Numbered from the stretch's first letter, positions 18,512 through 29,622 are shown. The stretch is DNA of 64,000 nt from an uncultured Microbacterium sp. (GCF_900078385.1 NZ_FLQR01000009.1:62001-126000); one strand, 5' to 3'. Program-made: numbers and translations. The notes: generated from the sequence alone by a model not told the origin.

Positions 18512-18573
18512 GCACCGCGCCGCATCCACGGATCCCAGGCCATCTGCCTCGGGTTCAGGATGCGGCGCGGTGC
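18512..18573. repeat. Perfect 16-bp inverted repeat with 30-nt loop (stem-loop)
   Basis: GCACCGCGCCGCATCC (18512-18527) / GGATGCGGCGCGGTGC (18558-18573), 17 bp after the 18495 stop. Confidence 0.75.
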
Positions 18574-18641
18574 CGTCTGTGCGGGGCAGGCGCCGTGGAT
18601 CCCGAGAACCTCAGCGCGGATGACGAGAAGGCCTCAGCACG

Positions 18642-18692
18642 TCCGCGGCACAGTGCGGGTCTCGCGGGCATGCACCCGCGCTTTGCCGCGGA
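18642..18692. repeat. Intergenic palindromic hairpin element, copy A
   Basis: TCCGCGGCACAGTGCGGGT / ACCCGCGCTTTGCCGCGGA imperfect inverted arms. Confidence 0.6.
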
Positions 18693-18737
18693 GCAATGGG
18701 GTTCGCTGCAGTGGGGATCGCTGGGGATTGCTCGGCT

Positions 18738-18792
18738 CACCCGCGCCGAATGGCGGGTGGACGCGGCCCATACCCGCACATCGGCGCGGGTG
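18738..18792. repeat. Intergenic palindromic hairpin element, copy B
   Basis: CACCCGCGCCGAATGGCGGGT / ACCCGCACATCGGCGCGGGTG (about 19/21 complementary), followed by GAATCGTCGGCG as in the 49.4 kb copies. Confidence 0.7.
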
Positions 18793-18860
18793 AATCGTCG
18801 GCGCGGGTCCATCGCCGCGCGGGTCCATCGCCGGGCACGGAGAGCCGTGCGGCTGGGCGC

Positions 18861-19787
18861 CTAGAAGGGCAGCAGCGGGTCGATCGCGATCGCCACGAAC
18901 AGCAGCGTGAGGTACGTGATCGAGGCGTGGAAGACGCGCATCGCGCTGCTCTTCTCACCGCGGACCGCCCGGTTGTACAGGACGTGCGCTTCGAAGATGA
19001 ACCAGCCGCCGAACACCAGCGCCGACACGGTGTACACGAGGCCCATGGGCGCCACCGGGATCAGCAGCAGCGACGACGCCACGGTCGCCCACGCGTAGAG
19101 GATGACCTGCAGGCCGACCTGCGAGCCGTTGCGCGTCGCGCCGAGCATCGGTACATCGACCCCGGCGTAGTCGCCCTTGTACTTCACCGACAGCGGCCAG
19201 TAGTGCGGCGGCGTCCAGAGGAAGACCAGGAGGAAGAGGATGAGCGGGGTCCAGCTCAGCGAGCCGGTCACGGCCGACCAGCCGATGACGACCGGGAAGC
19301 AGCCGGCGATGCCGCCCCACACGATGTTCTGCTCGGTGCGGCGCTTCAGCAGGATCGTGTAGACGACGACGTAGAAAAAGATCGCGAAGACGCTGAGCGC
19401 CGCGGCCAGCCAGTTCGTCGTCAGGAACAGCCAGACGGTGGATGCCACCGCCAGCGCCCACGAGAAGATCAGCGCGCCCCGCGGCGAGACCTCACCCGTG
19501 ACGAGCGGCCGGTTCTCGGTGCGGTGCATGTGCGCGTCGATGTCGCGATCGAGGTACATGTTGAACGACGCCGCAGAGCCGGCACTCATGGCCCCGCCGA
19601 TGACGGTCGCGAGGACCAGCCACAGATCGGGCAGGCCGCCGGCGGCGAGGATCATGACCGGGACCGTCGTGACGAGCAGCAGCTCCAGGACGCGCGGCTT
19701 CGTCAGCGCGACGTACGCCCGGACGGTGCGGCCGACGGAGGGGCGTGTCGAGGCGTGCTCTACCTCGCGCGTCGTCGTGATGTCCAT
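18861..19787 (-). CDS. ctaB: Protoheme IX farnesyltransferase (heme O synthase)
   Basis: [51 protein letters not shown] UbiA/CtaB signature. Confidence 0.96.
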   Translation of the reverse strand: MDITTTREVEHASTRPSVGRTVRAYVALTKPRVLELLLVTTVPVMILAAGGLPDLWLVLATVIGGAMSAGSAASFNMYLDRDIDAHMHRTENRPLVTGEVSPRGALIFSWALAVASTVWLFLTTNWLAAALSVFAIFFYVVVYTILLKRRTEQNIVWGGIAGCFPVVIGWSAVTGSLSWTPLILFLLVFLWTPPHYWPLSVKYKGDYAGVDVPMLGATRNGSQVGLQVILYAWATVASSLLLIPVAPMGLVYTVSALVFGGWFIFEAHVLYNRAVRGEKSSAMRVFHASITYLTLLFVAIAIDPLLPF

Positions 19788-19987
19788 CGCCCCCGCCGCT
19801 GTTGATCGGTCCGGCCCAGTCTATGGCATCGCTTCTCGCCCCACGGCGTCACACAGCGCCGTCCATCACCCGTCGCGCATACCGACTCGATATGCTGAGA
19901 GCCTCTGCGCGCCCCGCGCCGACCCCCTCCTTCCGAGGCCGCGATACGTCTCGCGTCGGGCGCAAACCCCAGACGAAAGGCGACCGA

Positions 19988-22084
19988 GTGTCAGAGCTGC
20001 AGTGGGACGAGATCGATCGGCGCGCGGTGGACACCGCGCGGATTCTCGCGGCGGATGCCGTGGAGAAGGTCGGCAATGGCCACCCCGGGACCGCGATGAG
20101 CCTCGCCCCCGCGGCCTACCTGCTGTATCAGCGGGTGCTGCGCCACGATCCGACCGAGACCGACTGGCTCGGTCGCGACCGCTTCGTCCTCTCCGCGGGA
20201 CACTCCTCGCTCACGCAGTACGTGCAGCTCTACCTGGGCGGGTTCGGCCTCGAGCTCGATGACCTCAAGTCGCTGCGCACATGGGGCTCGAAGACGCCCG
20301 GCCACCCCGAGTACGGCCACACGGCCGGCGTCGAGATCACGACCGGCCCGCTCGGCCAGGGTCTCGCCTCCGCGGTGGGCTTCGCGTACGCGGCACGCTA
20401 CGAGCGCGGCCTGTTCGACCCGGAGGCACCGGCCGGCGAGAGCCCGTTCGACCACTTCGTCTACGTCATCGCCGGTGACGGCGACCTGCAGGAGGGCATC
20501 ACCAGCGAGGCGTCGAGCCTTGCCGGCCACCAGCAGCTCGGCAACCTCATCGCGCTGTACGACTCCAACCAGATCTCGATCGAGGACGACACCAACGTCG
20601 CATTCACCGAGGACGTCGCCGCGCGCTACGAGGCATACGGCTGGCACGTGCAGACGGTGGACTGGAAGAGCACCGGCGAGTACGTCGAGGATGTCGCCGA
20701 GCTCCACGCGGCGATCCAGGCGGCGCAGGGCGAGACCGCCAAGCCGTCGCTCATCATCCTGAAGACGATCATCGGCTGGCCCTCCCCCGGCAAGCAGAAC
20801 ACCGGCAAGATCCACGGCTCCGCCCTCGGCGGCGACGAGCTCGCCGCGACGAAGAAGGTCCTCGGGTTCGATCCCGAGCAGTCCTTCGTCGTCGCAGCCG
20901 ACGTCCTCGAGCGCACCCGCGGCCTCGCCGAGCGCGGCGCCGAGGCCCGCGCCGCGTGGCAGCAGTCGTTCGAGGCCTGGGCTGCGGCGAACCCGGAGCG
21001 CAAGGCGCTCCTGGACCGCGTCGAGGCGAAGGAGCTCCCCGCGGACATCGCCGACGCCCTGCCGTCGTTCGAAGCAGGGAAGGACGTCTCGACCCGCGCC
21101 GCGAGCGGCCTCGTCATCAACGCCCTCGCCGAGCAGCTCCCCGAGCTGTGGGGCGGCTCCGCCGACCTCGCCGAGTCGAACCTGACCACGATCAAGTCCG
21201 GCAAGAGCTTCATCCCGGCCGAGTGGTCGACGCACGAGTGGTCCGGCGACCCGTACGGCCGCGTCCTGCACTTCGGCATCCGCGAGCACGCGATGGGCGC
21301 GATCGTCAACGGCATCGTGCTGCACGGGCCGACGCGCGCGTTCGGCGGCACGTTCCTCATCTTCAGCGACTACATGCGCCCCGCGGTGCGCCTGGCCGCC
21401 CTCATGGACGTGCCCTCGATCTTCGTCTGGACGCACGACTCCGTGGCGCTCGGCGAGGATGGCCCCACCCACCAGCCCATCGAGCAGCTGGCGACCCTGC
21501 GCCTCATCCCCAACTTCACGGTGGTGCGGCCGGCCGACGCGAACGAGACCGCCGCCGCGTGGCTGGAGATCCTCCGCCGCCACGGCGGCCCGACCGGCAT
21601 CGCGCTCACGCGGCAGAACATCGCCGTGTTCCCCCGCGGCGAGGGGGACGCGGAGGGCGAGACGTTCGCCTCCACCGCGGGCGTCGCGCGCGGTGCGTAC
21701 ATCCTCGCCGAGGCGCCCGGCGGCACGCCGGACGTCATCCTCATCGCGACCGGCTCCGAAGTGCAGCTGGCCGTCGAGGCGCGGGAGACCCTGCGCGGCG
21801 AGGGCGTCAACGCCCGCGTCGTGTCGGCTCCGTCGCTGGAATGGTTCGCCGAGCAGGACGCCGCCTACCGCGAGAAGGTCCTCCCCGCCGCCGTCACCGC
21901 GCGCGTCTCGGTCGAGGCCGGTGCGACCGGCCTGTGGCGCGGCGTCGTGGGCGACCGCGGCGCGAGCGTCGGCATCGACCACTTCGGCGCTTCCGCCGAC
22001 TACAAGACCCTGTTCGAGAAGTTCGGCGTCACCGCCGACGCGGTCGTCGAGGCCGCACGCGCCACTGTCAAGGAGAACGCATGA
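19988..22084 (+). CDS. tkt: Transketolase
   Basis: [60 protein letters not shown] start. Confidence 0.97.
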   Translation: MSELQWDEIDRRAVDTARILAADAVEKVGNGHPGTAMSLAPAAYLLYQRVLRHDPTETDWLGRDRFVLSAGHSSLTQYVQLYLGGFGLELDDLKSLRTWGSKTPGHPEYGHTAGVEITTGPLGQGLASAVGFAYAARYERGLFDPEAPAGESPFDHFVYVIAGDGDLQEGITSEASSLAGHQQLGNLIALYDSNQISIEDDTNVAFTEDVAARYEAYGWHVQTVDWKSTGEYVEDVAELHAAIQAAQGETAKPSLIILKTIIGWPSPGKQNTGKIHGSALGGDELAATKKVLGFDPEQSFVVAADVLERTRGLAERGAEARAAWQQSFEAWAAANPERKALLDRVEAKELPADIADALPSFEAGKDVSTRAASGLVINALAEQLPELWGGSADLAESNLTTIKSGKSFIPAEWSTHEWSGDPYGRVLHFGIREHAMGAIVNGIVLHGPTRAFGGTFLIFSDYMRPAVRLAALMDVPSIFVWTHDSVALGEDGPTHQPIEQLATLRLIPNFTVVRPADANETAAAWLEILRRHGGPTGIALTRQNIAVFPRGEGDAEGETFASTAGVARGAYILAEAPGGTPDVILIATGSEVQLAVEARETLRGEGVNARVVSAPSLEWFAEQDAAYREKVLPAAVTARVSVEAGATGLWRGVVGDRGASVGIDHFGASADYKTLFEKFGVTADAVVEAARATVKENA

Positions 22085-23205
22085 GCACCCCCACCAAGGC
22101 CCTGTCCGACGCCGGCGTCAGCATCTGGCTGGACGACCTGTCCCGCGCCCGCATCGAGTCGGGCAACCTCGCCGAGCTCATCGCGACGCGCGACGTCGTC
22201 GGCGTGACGACGAACCCGACGATCTTCCAGAGCGCGATCGGCAACACCGCCGACCACTCGTACGACGAGCGGATCGCTGCCCTGTCGGCGCGCGGCGCGG
22301 ACGTCGACGAGGCGATCTTCGAGCTGACGACCGAGGACGTGCGCGACGCCGCCGACCTCTTCCGTCCCGTCTACGACGCCACCGCCGGCGTCGACGGCCG
22401 CGTGTCGATCGAGGTCTCCCCCGACCTCGCGCACGACACCGACGCGACCGTCGCCGAGGCGAAGAAGCTGTGGGCGAAGGTCGACCGGCCGAACACCCTC
22501 ATCAAGATCCCCGCGACGAAGGCGGGCCTGCCCGCCATCACCGCGGTCATCGCCGAGGGCATCTCCGTCAACGTCACGCTGATCTTCAGCCTCGAGCGGT
22601 ACGCGGCCGTCATCGACGCCTACCTGGCCGGCGTCGAGCAGGCTCAGGCCGCCGGGCACGACGTGTCCGGCATCCACTCGGTCGCGTCCTTCTTCGTCTC
22701 GCGTGTCGACACCGAGATCGACAAGCGACTGACGGCGATCGGCACCGACGAGGCCCTGGCACTCAAGAGCAAGGCGGGCGTCGCGAACGCGCGGCTCGCG
22801 TACGAGCTGTTCGAGCAGAAGTTCGCCGACCCGCGCGCGACGGCACTGACGGACGCCGGCGCGAACGTGCAGCGGCCGCTGTGGGCCTCGACGGGCGTCA
22901 AGGACCCGAACCTGCCCGACACGCTCTATGTGACGGAGCTCGTCGCGCCCGGCACGGTCAACACGATGCCGGAGAAGACGCTCGAGGCGACCTTCGACCA
23001 CGGCGTCATCGCCGGCGACGCGGTCACCGTCAACTACGCCGACGCGCACGCGGTCTTCGACGGCCTCGCCGCCGTCGGCGTCGATCTCGTCGATGCCACG
23101 CAGCTGCTCGAGGACGAGGGCGTCGAGAAGTTCATCGCCTCGTGGCACGACCTGCAGGGCACCGTCAGCGCGGCGCTGCAGTCGGCGCCCGAGGGCGCGC
23201 GTTGA
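22081..23205 (+). CDS. tal: Transaldolase
   Basis: [59 protein letters not shown]. Confidence 0.96.
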   Translation: MSTPTKALSDAGVSIWLDDLSRARIESGNLAELIATRDVVGVTTNPTIFQSAIGNTADHSYDERIAALSARGADVDEAIFELTTEDVRDAADLFRPVYDATAGVDGRVSIEVSPDLAHDTDATVAEAKKLWAKVDRPNTLIKIPATKAGLPAITAVIAEGISVNVTLIFSLERYAAVIDAYLAGVEQAQAAGHDVSGIHSVASFFVSRVDTEIDKRLTAIGTDEALALKSKAGVANARLAYELFEQKFADPRATALTDAGANVQRPLWASTGVKDPNLPDTLYVTELVAPGTVNTMPEKTLEATFDHGVIAGDAVTVNYADAHAVFDGLAAVGVDLVDATQLLEDEGVEKFIASWHDLQGTVSAALQSAPEGAR

Positions 23206-24821
23206 GCTTCGAGATCCACGTCTCCGGCCACGTCAAGGACGTGGTCGAGCAGACGCTGCCGGGGCTCGTCGCGAGCCTCGTGGCGAGCGGCATCACTGCC
23301 GGCGACGCGGACCTCTGGGGTCCCGCCGCCGCCGATGAGGCCTCCCGCCGCCTCGGGTGGGTCGAGGCCGTCTCGGTGTCGCGCCCGCTCGTGGCCGAGA
23401 TCACCGCGCTGCGCGCGGAGCTCGTCGCGCAGGGGCTCACCCGCGTCGTCCTCGCGGGGATGGGCGGCTCGTCGCTCGCTCCCGAGGTGATCGCCGCCAC
23501 GGCCGGGGTCCCGATCGTGATCCTCGACTCCACGGCGCCCGGTCAGGTCCTGGCCGCCCTCGATGGCGACGCCGAGACCGGCGGTCTCGACAAGACCGTC
23601 CTCGTGGTCGCATCGAAGTCCGGATCGACCGTGGAGACGGACTCCGCCAAGCGGGCGTTCGAGGCCGCGTGGAGCGACCTCGGCGTCGATCCCGCCGGTC
23701 GGATCATCGTCGTGACCGACCCCGGTTCGCCGCTGGATGAGGCGTCGCAGGCCGCCGGCTACCGCGTCTTCCACGCCGACCCGTCCGTGGGTGGCCGCTA
23801 CTCCGCGCTCACCGCGTTCGGCCTCGTGCCGACCGGCCTCGCCGGTGTCGACATCGCCGAGCTGCTCGACGAGGCCGAGGCGACGCTCCTCGAGGTCGCG
23901 ATCGACGACCCGAAGAACCCCGCGCTGGTCCTCGCGGCCGCGATCGCCGGAGGCACGCCGCGCCGCGACAAGATGGGGCTCGTCAGCGACGGCACCCACA
24001 TCGTCGGGCTCCCGGACTGGATCGAGCAGCTCGTCGCGGAGTCGACCGGCAAGACGCGCACCGGCATCCTCCCGGTCGTCCTGCTCCCCGTCTCCCCCGA
24101 GGTCGACGAGACGCCCGCCGATCTGCAGATCGTCCGCATCGTCGACGACGCGCAGCACTTCCAGATCCTCGAGCAGTATCCCGACGAGGTGCTCGTCAGC
24201 GGTTCGCTCGGCGCCCAGTTCGTCGTCTGGGAGTACGCGACGGCGATCGCGGGACGGATGCTCGGGATCAACCCCTTCGATCAGCCCGACGTGGAATCCG
24301 CGAAGACCGCGACCCGCGGGCTGTTGGATGCCGCGCCCGCTGCCGGCGCGCCGTCGTTCACCGAGAACGGCGTCGAGGTGCGGGTCACCGACCCGGCCCT
24401 CGCCGCCTCCGGCACGCTCGCCGGCGTCCTCGGCGCCCTCTGGGGCGCCGTCCCGGCCGACGGGTATGTCGCGATCCAGGCCTACGTCGACCGCGTCGCC
24501 GTGCCGCAGCTCTCGGGTCTGCGCGAACTCGCCGCCGCCGACTCCGGCCGTCCGACGACGTTCGGGTGGGGTCCGCGGTTCCTGCACTCCACCGGGCAGT
24601 ACCACAAGGGCGGGCCGGCGCACGGCGTGTTCCTGCAGATCCTCGAGTCGACCGACGTCGATCTCGAGATCCCGGGACGGCCGTTCACGTTCGGCCAGCT
24701 CATCCGCGCGCAGGCGGCCGGCGACGCCGAGGTGCTCGCCGCACACGGTCGACCCGTCGTGACCCTCACCCTCACCGACCCGCAGGTCGATGTCCTGACG
24801 CTCTTCGAAGCAGCACAGTAG
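23202..24821 (+). CDS. pgi: Glucose-6-phosphate isomerase
   Basis: [55 protein letters not shown] start overlapping tal stop. Confidence 0.93.
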   Translation: MSFEIHVSGHVKDVVEQTLPGLVASLVASGITAGDADLWGPAAADEASRRLGWVEAVSVSRPLVAEITALRAELVAQGLTRVVLAGMGGSSLAPEVIAATAGVPIVILDSTAPGQVLAALDGDAETGGLDKTVLVVASKSGSTVETDSAKRAFEAAWSDLGVDPAGRIIVVTDPGSPLDEASQAAGYRVFHADPSVGGRYSALTAFGLVPTGLAGVDIAELLDEAEATLLEVAIDDPKNPALVLAAAIAGGTPRRDKMGLVSDGTHIVGLPDWIEQLVAESTGKTRTGILPVVLLPVSPEVDETPADLQIVRIVDDAQHFQILEQYPDEVLVSGSLGAQFVVWEYATAIAGRMLGINPFDQPDVESAKTATRGLLDAAPAAGAPSFTENGVEVRVTDPALAASGTLAGVLGALWGAVPADGYVAIQAYVDRVAVPQLSGLRELAAADSGRPTTFGWGPRFLHSTGQYHKGGPAHGVFLQILESTDVDLEIPGRPFTFGQLIRAQAAGDAEVLAAHGRPVVTLTLTDPQVDVLTLFEAAQ

Positions 24822-24832
24822 GAGTTCCCCCG

Positions 24833-26383
24833 ATGACTGTCGAGATCTCGCGCGGGATCAATCCGCTGCGCGACACCGGTGACCGCCGCCTGAACCGCAT
24901 CGCCGGTCCGAGCGCGCTGGTCATCTTCGGCGTGACGGGTGACCTGTCGCGCAAGAAGCTCATGCCCGCCGTGTACGACCTCGCGAACCGCGGCCTGCTG
25001 CCGCCCGGCTTCGCGCTGGTCGGCTTCGCGCGCCGCGACTGGGAGGACCAGGACTTCGCGCAGGTCGTGTACGAGGCCGTCCGCCAGAACGCGCGCACCC
25101 CGTTCCGTGAGGAGACGTGGGGGCAGCTCCTGCAGGGCATCCGCTTCGTCTCCGGCGAGTTCGGCGACCCGGATGCCTTCCGCCGGCTCCGCGAGACGGT
25201 GGAGCGTCTCGACGTGGAACGCGGCACGATGGGCAACCACGCCTACTACCTGTCGATCCCGCCCAAGGACTTCCCCATCGTGGCGAAGCAGCTGCGCGAC
25301 TCGGGGCTCGTCGACGACACCTCCGACGACGGCGACAGCTGGCGACGCGTCGTCATCGAGAAGCCGTTCGGCAGCGACCTGCAGAGCGCGCGGGAACTGA
25401 ACGCGGCCCTCGAGGTCGCGTTCCCCGCCGACTCGATCTTCCGCATCGACCACTACCTCGGCAAGGAGACGGTCCAGAACATCCTGGCCCTGCGCTTCGC
25501 GAACGAGCTGTACGAGCCGATCTGGAACGCCAACTACGTCGACCACGTGCAGATCACGATGGCCGAGGACATCGGCGTCGGCGGGCGCGCGGGCTACTAC
25601 GACGGCATCGGCGCGGCACGCGACGTCATCCAGAACCACCTGCTCCAGCTCCTCGCGCTCACGGCCATGGAAGAGCCGATCTCCCTCGACGCGAAGGATC
25701 TGCGCGCCGAGAAGGAGAAGGTGCTCGCCGCGGTGCGTCTGCCCGAGGACCTGTCCACGGCGACCGCCCGCGGCCAGTACGCCGGCGGCTGGCAGGGTGG
25801 CGAGCGGGTCACCGGCTTCCTCGCCGAGGACGGCATGGACTCCGACTCGCACACCGAGACGTACGCGGCCATCAAGCTCGAGATCGCGACGCGCCGCTGG
25901 GCCGGAGTGCCGTTCTACCTGCGCACGGGCAAGCGGCTCGGCCGTCGCGTGACGGAGATCGCCGTGGTCTTCAAGCGCACGCCGCAGCACCTGTTCCTGC
26001 GCAGCCAGACCCTCGAGCTCGGCCAGAACGCGCTCGTCATCCGCATCCAGCCCGACGAGGGTGTCACGATCCGGTTCGGGTCCAAGGTCCCCGGCGCCGC
26101 CACCGAGGTGCGCGACGTCACGATGGACTTCGGCTACGGCCACGCGTTCACCGAGTCGAGCCCGGAGGCCTACGAGCGTCTCATCCTCGACGTCCTGCTC
26201 GGCGACCCGCCGCTGTTCCCGCGGCACGAGGAGGTCGAGCTCTCCTGGCGCATCCTCGACCCCGTCGAGCAGTACTGGGCGGCGCAGGGCGGGCCGCTCG
26301 AGCAGTACTCCCCCGGATCGTGGGGTCCCTCGTCCGCCGATGAACTTCTGGCCCGCGACGGCCGCGTCTGGAGGCGCCCGTGA
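24833..26383 (+). CDS. zwf: Glucose-6-phosphate 1-dehydrogenase
   Basis: VIFGVTGDLSRKKLMPAVYDL, FRIDHYLGKETVQN, RTGKRLGRRVTEIAVVFK. Confidence 0.97.
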   Translation: MTVEISRGINPLRDTGDRRLNRIAGPSALVIFGVTGDLSRKKLMPAVYDLANRGLLPPGFALVGFARRDWEDQDFAQVVYEAVRQNARTPFREETWGQLLQGIRFVSGEFGDPDAFRRLRETVERLDVERGTMGNHAYYLSIPPKDFPIVAKQLRDSGLVDDTSDDGDSWRRVVIEKPFGSDLQSARELNAALEVAFPADSIFRIDHYLGKETVQNILALRFANELYEPIWNANYVDHVQITMAEDIGVGGRAGYYDGIGAARDVIQNHLLQLLALTAMEEPISLDAKDLRAEKEKVLAAVRLPEDLSTATARGQYAGGWQGGERVTGFLAEDGMDSDSHTETYAAIKLEIATRRWAGVPFYLRTGKRLGRRVTEIAVVFKRTPQHLFLRSQTLELGQNALVIRIQPDEGVTIRFGSKVPGAATEVRDVTMDFGYGHAFTESSPEAYERLILDVLLGDPPLFPRHEEVELSWRILDPVEQYWAAQGGPLEQYSPGSWGPSSADELLARDGRVWRRP

Positions 26384-27312
26384 TCGTCGATCTGCCCGAC
26401 ACCACCGTGTCGAAGATCGCCCGCTCCCTCGTGAGTGTGCGCGAGGAGGGTGGCGCCGTCGCGCTCGGCCGTGTGCTGACGCTCGTGATCGTGACCACGC
26501 ACGGCCTGCAGGAGGACGCCATCGAGGCGGCCAACGACGCGTCGCGGGAGCACCCCATGCGCGTCATCGTGCTGATGTGCGACCGGGAGGGTGACGCGAA
26601 GCTCGACGCCCAGATCCGCGTGGGCGGCGACGCCGGCGCGAGCGAGGTCATCGTGCTGCGCGCGAAGGGCGACGCCGCGAGCAACCAGGAGAGCCTTGTC
26701 ACGGGCCTGCTCCTGCCCGATGCCCCCGTCGTTGCCTGGTGGCCCGACGAGCCCCCCACGGAGCCCGCACAGTCGCCCATCGGGCGGATGGCGCAGCGCC
26801 GCATCACGGATGCCGCGACGAAGCCGTACGCCGCGGACCGGCTGTCGCGTCTCGGCCCGTCCTACGCCCCCGGCGACACCGACCTCGCCTGGACCCGCCT
26901 GACGCACTGGCGGGAGCAGCTGGCGGCCGTGCTTGACCAGCCGCCGTACGACCCCGTGACCGACGTCGTGGTGGTCGGCGCCGGCAGCTCCCCGTCGACG
27001 GGACTGCTGGCCGCGTGGCTGCGCCTCAAGCTCGACGTCCCCGTCACATGGCGCTACGCGCCGAGCGACGTCTGGGACCACGGCATCAAGAGCGTGCGGC
27101 TCGTGCGCGCGTCCGGCGACATCGTCCTGGAGCGCAGCAACGACATCGACGCGACGCTCACGCAGCCGGGGCAGCCCTCGCACGACATCGTGCTGCCGCG
27201 GCGGACGCTGCGCGAATGCCTCGCCGAGGAGCTTCGTCGCCTCGATCCCGACGTCCTGTATGGTCGGGTCATCACCGAGGGCTGGGAGCTCCTGGGACCC
27301 CCGACGACGTAG
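26380..27312 (+). CDS. opcA: Glucose-6-phosphate dehydrogenase assembly protein OpcA
   Basis: OpcA-like sequence (LLPDAPVVAWWPDEPPTEPAQSPIGRMAQRRITDA) directly after zwf. Confidence 0.93.
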   Translation: MIVDLPDTTVSKIARSLVSVREEGGAVALGRVLTLVIVTTHGLQEDAIEAANDASREHPMRVIVLMCDREGDAKLDAQIRVGGDAGASEVIVLRAKGDAASNQESLVTGLLLPDAPVVAWWPDEPPTEPAQSPIGRMAQRRITDAATKPYAADRLSRLGPSYAPGDTDLAWTRLTHWREQLAAVLDQPPYDPVTDVVVVGAGSSPSTGLLAAWLRLKLDVPVTWRYAPSDVWDHGIKSVRLVRASGDIVLERSNDIDATLTQPGQPSHDIVLPRRTLRECLAEELRRLDPDVLYGRVITEGWELLGPPTT

Positions 27313-27319
27313 GAGCGAC

Positions 27320-28096
27320 ATGGCCGAGTTCTGGACCGAGAAGCGGGTCGTGATCAGCCCGGATGCCGATTCCCTGGCATCCTCCGTCGCGTCGCGCTTC
27401 CTCGATCGCATCGCCAAGCGGACCGCGGAGGGGAAGCGCGTCCATGTCGCGCTCACCGGCGGAGCCATCGGCACGCACGTGCTGGAGGCGATCGGAGCAC
27501 ACCCCGGCCGCACGGCGATCGACTGGTCCCGCGTGCACTTCTGGTGGGGCGACGAGCGATTCGTGCCCCGGGCCAGCCCCGACCGCAACGAGGCGACCGC
27601 GCGGGTGCTGCTGGACGCCATCGACGTGCCCGCGGCGAACGTGCACGCGATCGCGGCGTCCGACGACGGCCTCGACCTCGAGGACGCGGCGAACGCCTAC
27701 GCCGCCGAGCTCGCGGCGTTCGGCACGACGGAGCGCGCCTGGCCGTCGTTCGAGATCTGCTTCCTGGGCGTCGGACCCGACGCGCACATCGCGTCGCTCT
27801 TCCCGGATCGCGCCGAGATCCAGGTGACCGACCGGTCCGTCGTCGCGGTGCGCGACTCCCCCGCCCCGCCGTCCGAGCGCATCACGCTGACGCGTCCCGT
27901 GATCAACGGGTCCAAGCGGGTGTGGATGGTGCTGTCCGGCCCGGACAAGGCGTCGGCGCTGGGCCTCGCGCTCGCGGGCGCGAGCTACGCGAGCGTTCCC
28001 GCCGCGGGCGCGAAGGGGCGCAAGCGCACGATCCTGTTCGTCGACGAGGCCGCCGCCGCGCAGGTTCCGGCCGAGCTCATCGACCAGGAGTACTGA
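27320..28096 (+). CDS. pgl: 6-phosphogluconolactonase
   Basis: VALTGGAIGTHVLEAI, DWSRVHFWWGDERFVP, FLGVGPDAHIASLFP. Confidence 0.95.
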   Translation: MAEFWTEKRVVISPDADSLASSVASRFLDRIAKRTAEGKRVHVALTGGAIGTHVLEAIGAHPGRTAIDWSRVHFWWGDERFVPRASPDRNEATARVLLDAIDVPAANVHAIAASDDGLDLEDAANAYAAELAAFGTTERAWPSFEICFLGVGPDAHIASLFPDRAEIQVTDRSVVAVRDSPAPPSERITLTRPVINGSKRVWMVLSGPDKASALGLALAGASYASVPAAGAKGRKRTILFVDEAAAAQVPAELIDQEY

Positions 28097-28100
28097 GACT

Positions 28101-28132
28101 CGGCTCAGCGGCTCAGCGGCTCAGCGGCTCAG
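28101..28132. repeat. Tandem repeat, 8-bp unit CGGCTCAG x4, covering the rbpA stop codon
   Basis: Four perfect consecutive copies read directly. Confidence 0.95.
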
Positions 28133-28485
28133 CTCAGGCCACGACGGTCGCGGAGCTGCTGCAGCGCGTCCTCGAGAAGGGCCTCGGCCTCTTCGTCGGT
28201 CCGGCGCTCCTTCACGTAGGCGAGGTGCGTCTTGTACGGCTCGGGCTTCGCGAGGGCCGGCGGGTTCTCCTTGTCGCGACCGGCCGGGAGCCCGGAGTGC
28301 GGGGAGTCGATCGTCTCGGGGATCTCCTCCGCGGCGATGCCGGCGGCGAAGTGGCGGACGGTCTCGTTGCCGAGCGCATCCCAGTAGGACACGGCGACGC
28401 GGTCGGCGTGGTGGCCGTGATCCTGCTCGCCCATCGGGCCGGCGCCGACACGGGTGCCGCGGATTGCATTTCCTCCGGTAGCCAT
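28129..28485 (-). CDS. rbpA: RNA polymerase-binding protein RbpA
   Basis: AIRGTRVGAGPM...YWDALGNETVRHFAAGIAAEEIPETIDSPHSGLPAGRDKENPP, ERRTDEEAEALLEDALQQLR. Confidence 0.95.
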   Translation of the reverse strand: MATGGNAIRGTRVGAGPMGEQDHGHHADRVAVSYWDALGNETVRHFAAGIAAEEIPETIDSPHSGLPAGRDKENPPALAKPEPYKTHLAYVKERRTDEEAEALLEDALQQLRDRRGLS

Positions 28486-28733
28486 CAGATCCCCTGGAAC
28501 TTGGTGATGAGGCCGAGCGCGACGATCGAGACGAACCAGACGAGCGCGAGCACGACGGTGAAGCGGTTGAGGTTGCGTTCAGCGAGACCCGACGAACCCA
28601 TCGCGGAGCTCATGCCGCCGCCGAACATGTCGGACAGGCCGCCGCCACGCCCCTTGTGAAGGAGGATCAGGAAGGTCAGCAGGAGGCTGGTGATGCCCAG
28701 CAGCACCTGCAGCACGAACTCGAGAGTCTGCAC
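28485..28733 (-). CDS. secG: Preprotein translocase subunit SecG
   Basis: LLHKGRGGGLSDMFGGGMSSAMGSSGLAERNLNRFT. Confidence 0.95.
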   Translation of the reverse strand: MQTLEFVLQVLLGITSLLLTFLILLHKGRGGGLSDMFGGGMSSAMGSSGLAERNLNRFTVVLALVWFVSIVALGLITKFQGI

Positions 28734-28796
28734 AGTCGTTGAAGCCTTTCGCGGCGATCACGTCGGATCGCACAAGGGTCGAGTATACCGTCTGGG

Positions 28797-28828
28797 GCGG
28801 CACGGCCCGATGTCCCGGGCCGTGCCGC
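28797..28828 (-). terminator. Hairpin downstream of tpiA (candidate terminator without a clear U-tract)
   Basis: GCGGCACGGCCCG / CGGGCCGTGCCGC perfect 13-bp stem, 6-nt loop, 6 bp past the tpiA stop. Confidence 0.7.
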
Positions 28829-28833
28829 TCACA

Positions 28834-29622
28834 TCAGACGCCGACGTGCTTCTGGAAGCGGATGATCGCGGCGAACTCGTCGGCGAGGAGGCTGGCTCCC
28901 CCGACGAGTGCGCCGTCCACGTCCGGCTCCCGCATGAAGCTCGCGATGTTGCCGGATTTCACCGAGCCGCCGTACAGCACGCGCGTGCGCTCGGCGGCGC
29001 CGGCACCGAGCTTCGCGCCGATGACCTGGCGCAGCTTGGCGCAGACGTCCTGTGCCTGCTCGGGAGTGGCCGCCTGACCCGACCCGATGGCCCACACCGG
29101 CTCGTAGGCCACGACGATGTCGGCATCCGCCGAGACGCCGTCGAGCGCCTTCTCGAGCTGACCCACGGGAACCGCCGACGCACCGAACTCCTCGAGGTCG
29201 GCCGCCGTTTCGCCGACGCAGATGACGGGGACGAGCCCGTGCGTGAGCGCGGCCTTCACCTTCGCCGCGACGACCTCGTCGGTCTCATCGTGGTACTCGC
29301 GACGCTCGGAGTGCCCGATGATCACGTACGTGCAGTCGAGCTTCTTCAGGAACGCGCCCGAGATCTCGCCCGTGTAGGCGCCGGAGTCCTTCGTCGACAG
29401 GTCCTGGCCGCCGAGGGCGAACGGGATCTTGTCGGCGTCCAGAAGCGTCTGCACGGTGCGGATGTCGGTGAAGGGCGGGAAGACCGCCACCTCCACGGAG
29501 CCGTTCTCGTGCTTGGCCTCCTTGAGGGTCCAGTGCAGCTTCTGGACGAACGCGACCGCCTGGAGGTGGTCGAGGTTCATCTTCCAGTTGCCCGCGATGA
29601 GCGGGACTCTGCTCACTGCCAT
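28834..29622 (-). CDS. tpiA: Triosephosphate isomerase
   Basis: PLIAGNWKMNLDHLQA, YVIIGHSERREYHDET, VVAYEPVWAIGSGQAATPEQAQ. Confidence 0.97.
   Translation of the reverse strand: MAVSRVPLIAGNWKMNLDHLQAVAFVQKLHWTLKEAKHENGSVEVAVFPPFTDIRTVQTLLDADKIPFALGGQDLSTKDSGAYTGEISGAFLKKLDCTYVIIGHSERREYHDETDEVVAAKVKAALTHGLVPVICVGETAADLEEFGASAVPVGQLEKALDGVSADADIVVAYEPVWAIGSGQAATPEQAQDVCAKLRQVIGAKLGAGAAERTRVLYGGSVKSGNIASFMREPDVDGALVGGASLLADEFAAIIRFQKHVGV

Noticed and set aside
18500-18860. Considered CRISPR array
   Set aside because: Repeats are palindromic, irregularly spaced, divergent and too few; no cas genes in window.
19991-21982. 663-aa minus-strand ORF antisense to tkt
   Set aside because: Shadow ORF of transketolase.
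21459-23200. Long N-terminal extension of the 1120-aa ORF ending at 24821
   Set aside because: Only the part from 23202 is GPI; the upstream part is an out-of-frame shadow of tkt and tal.
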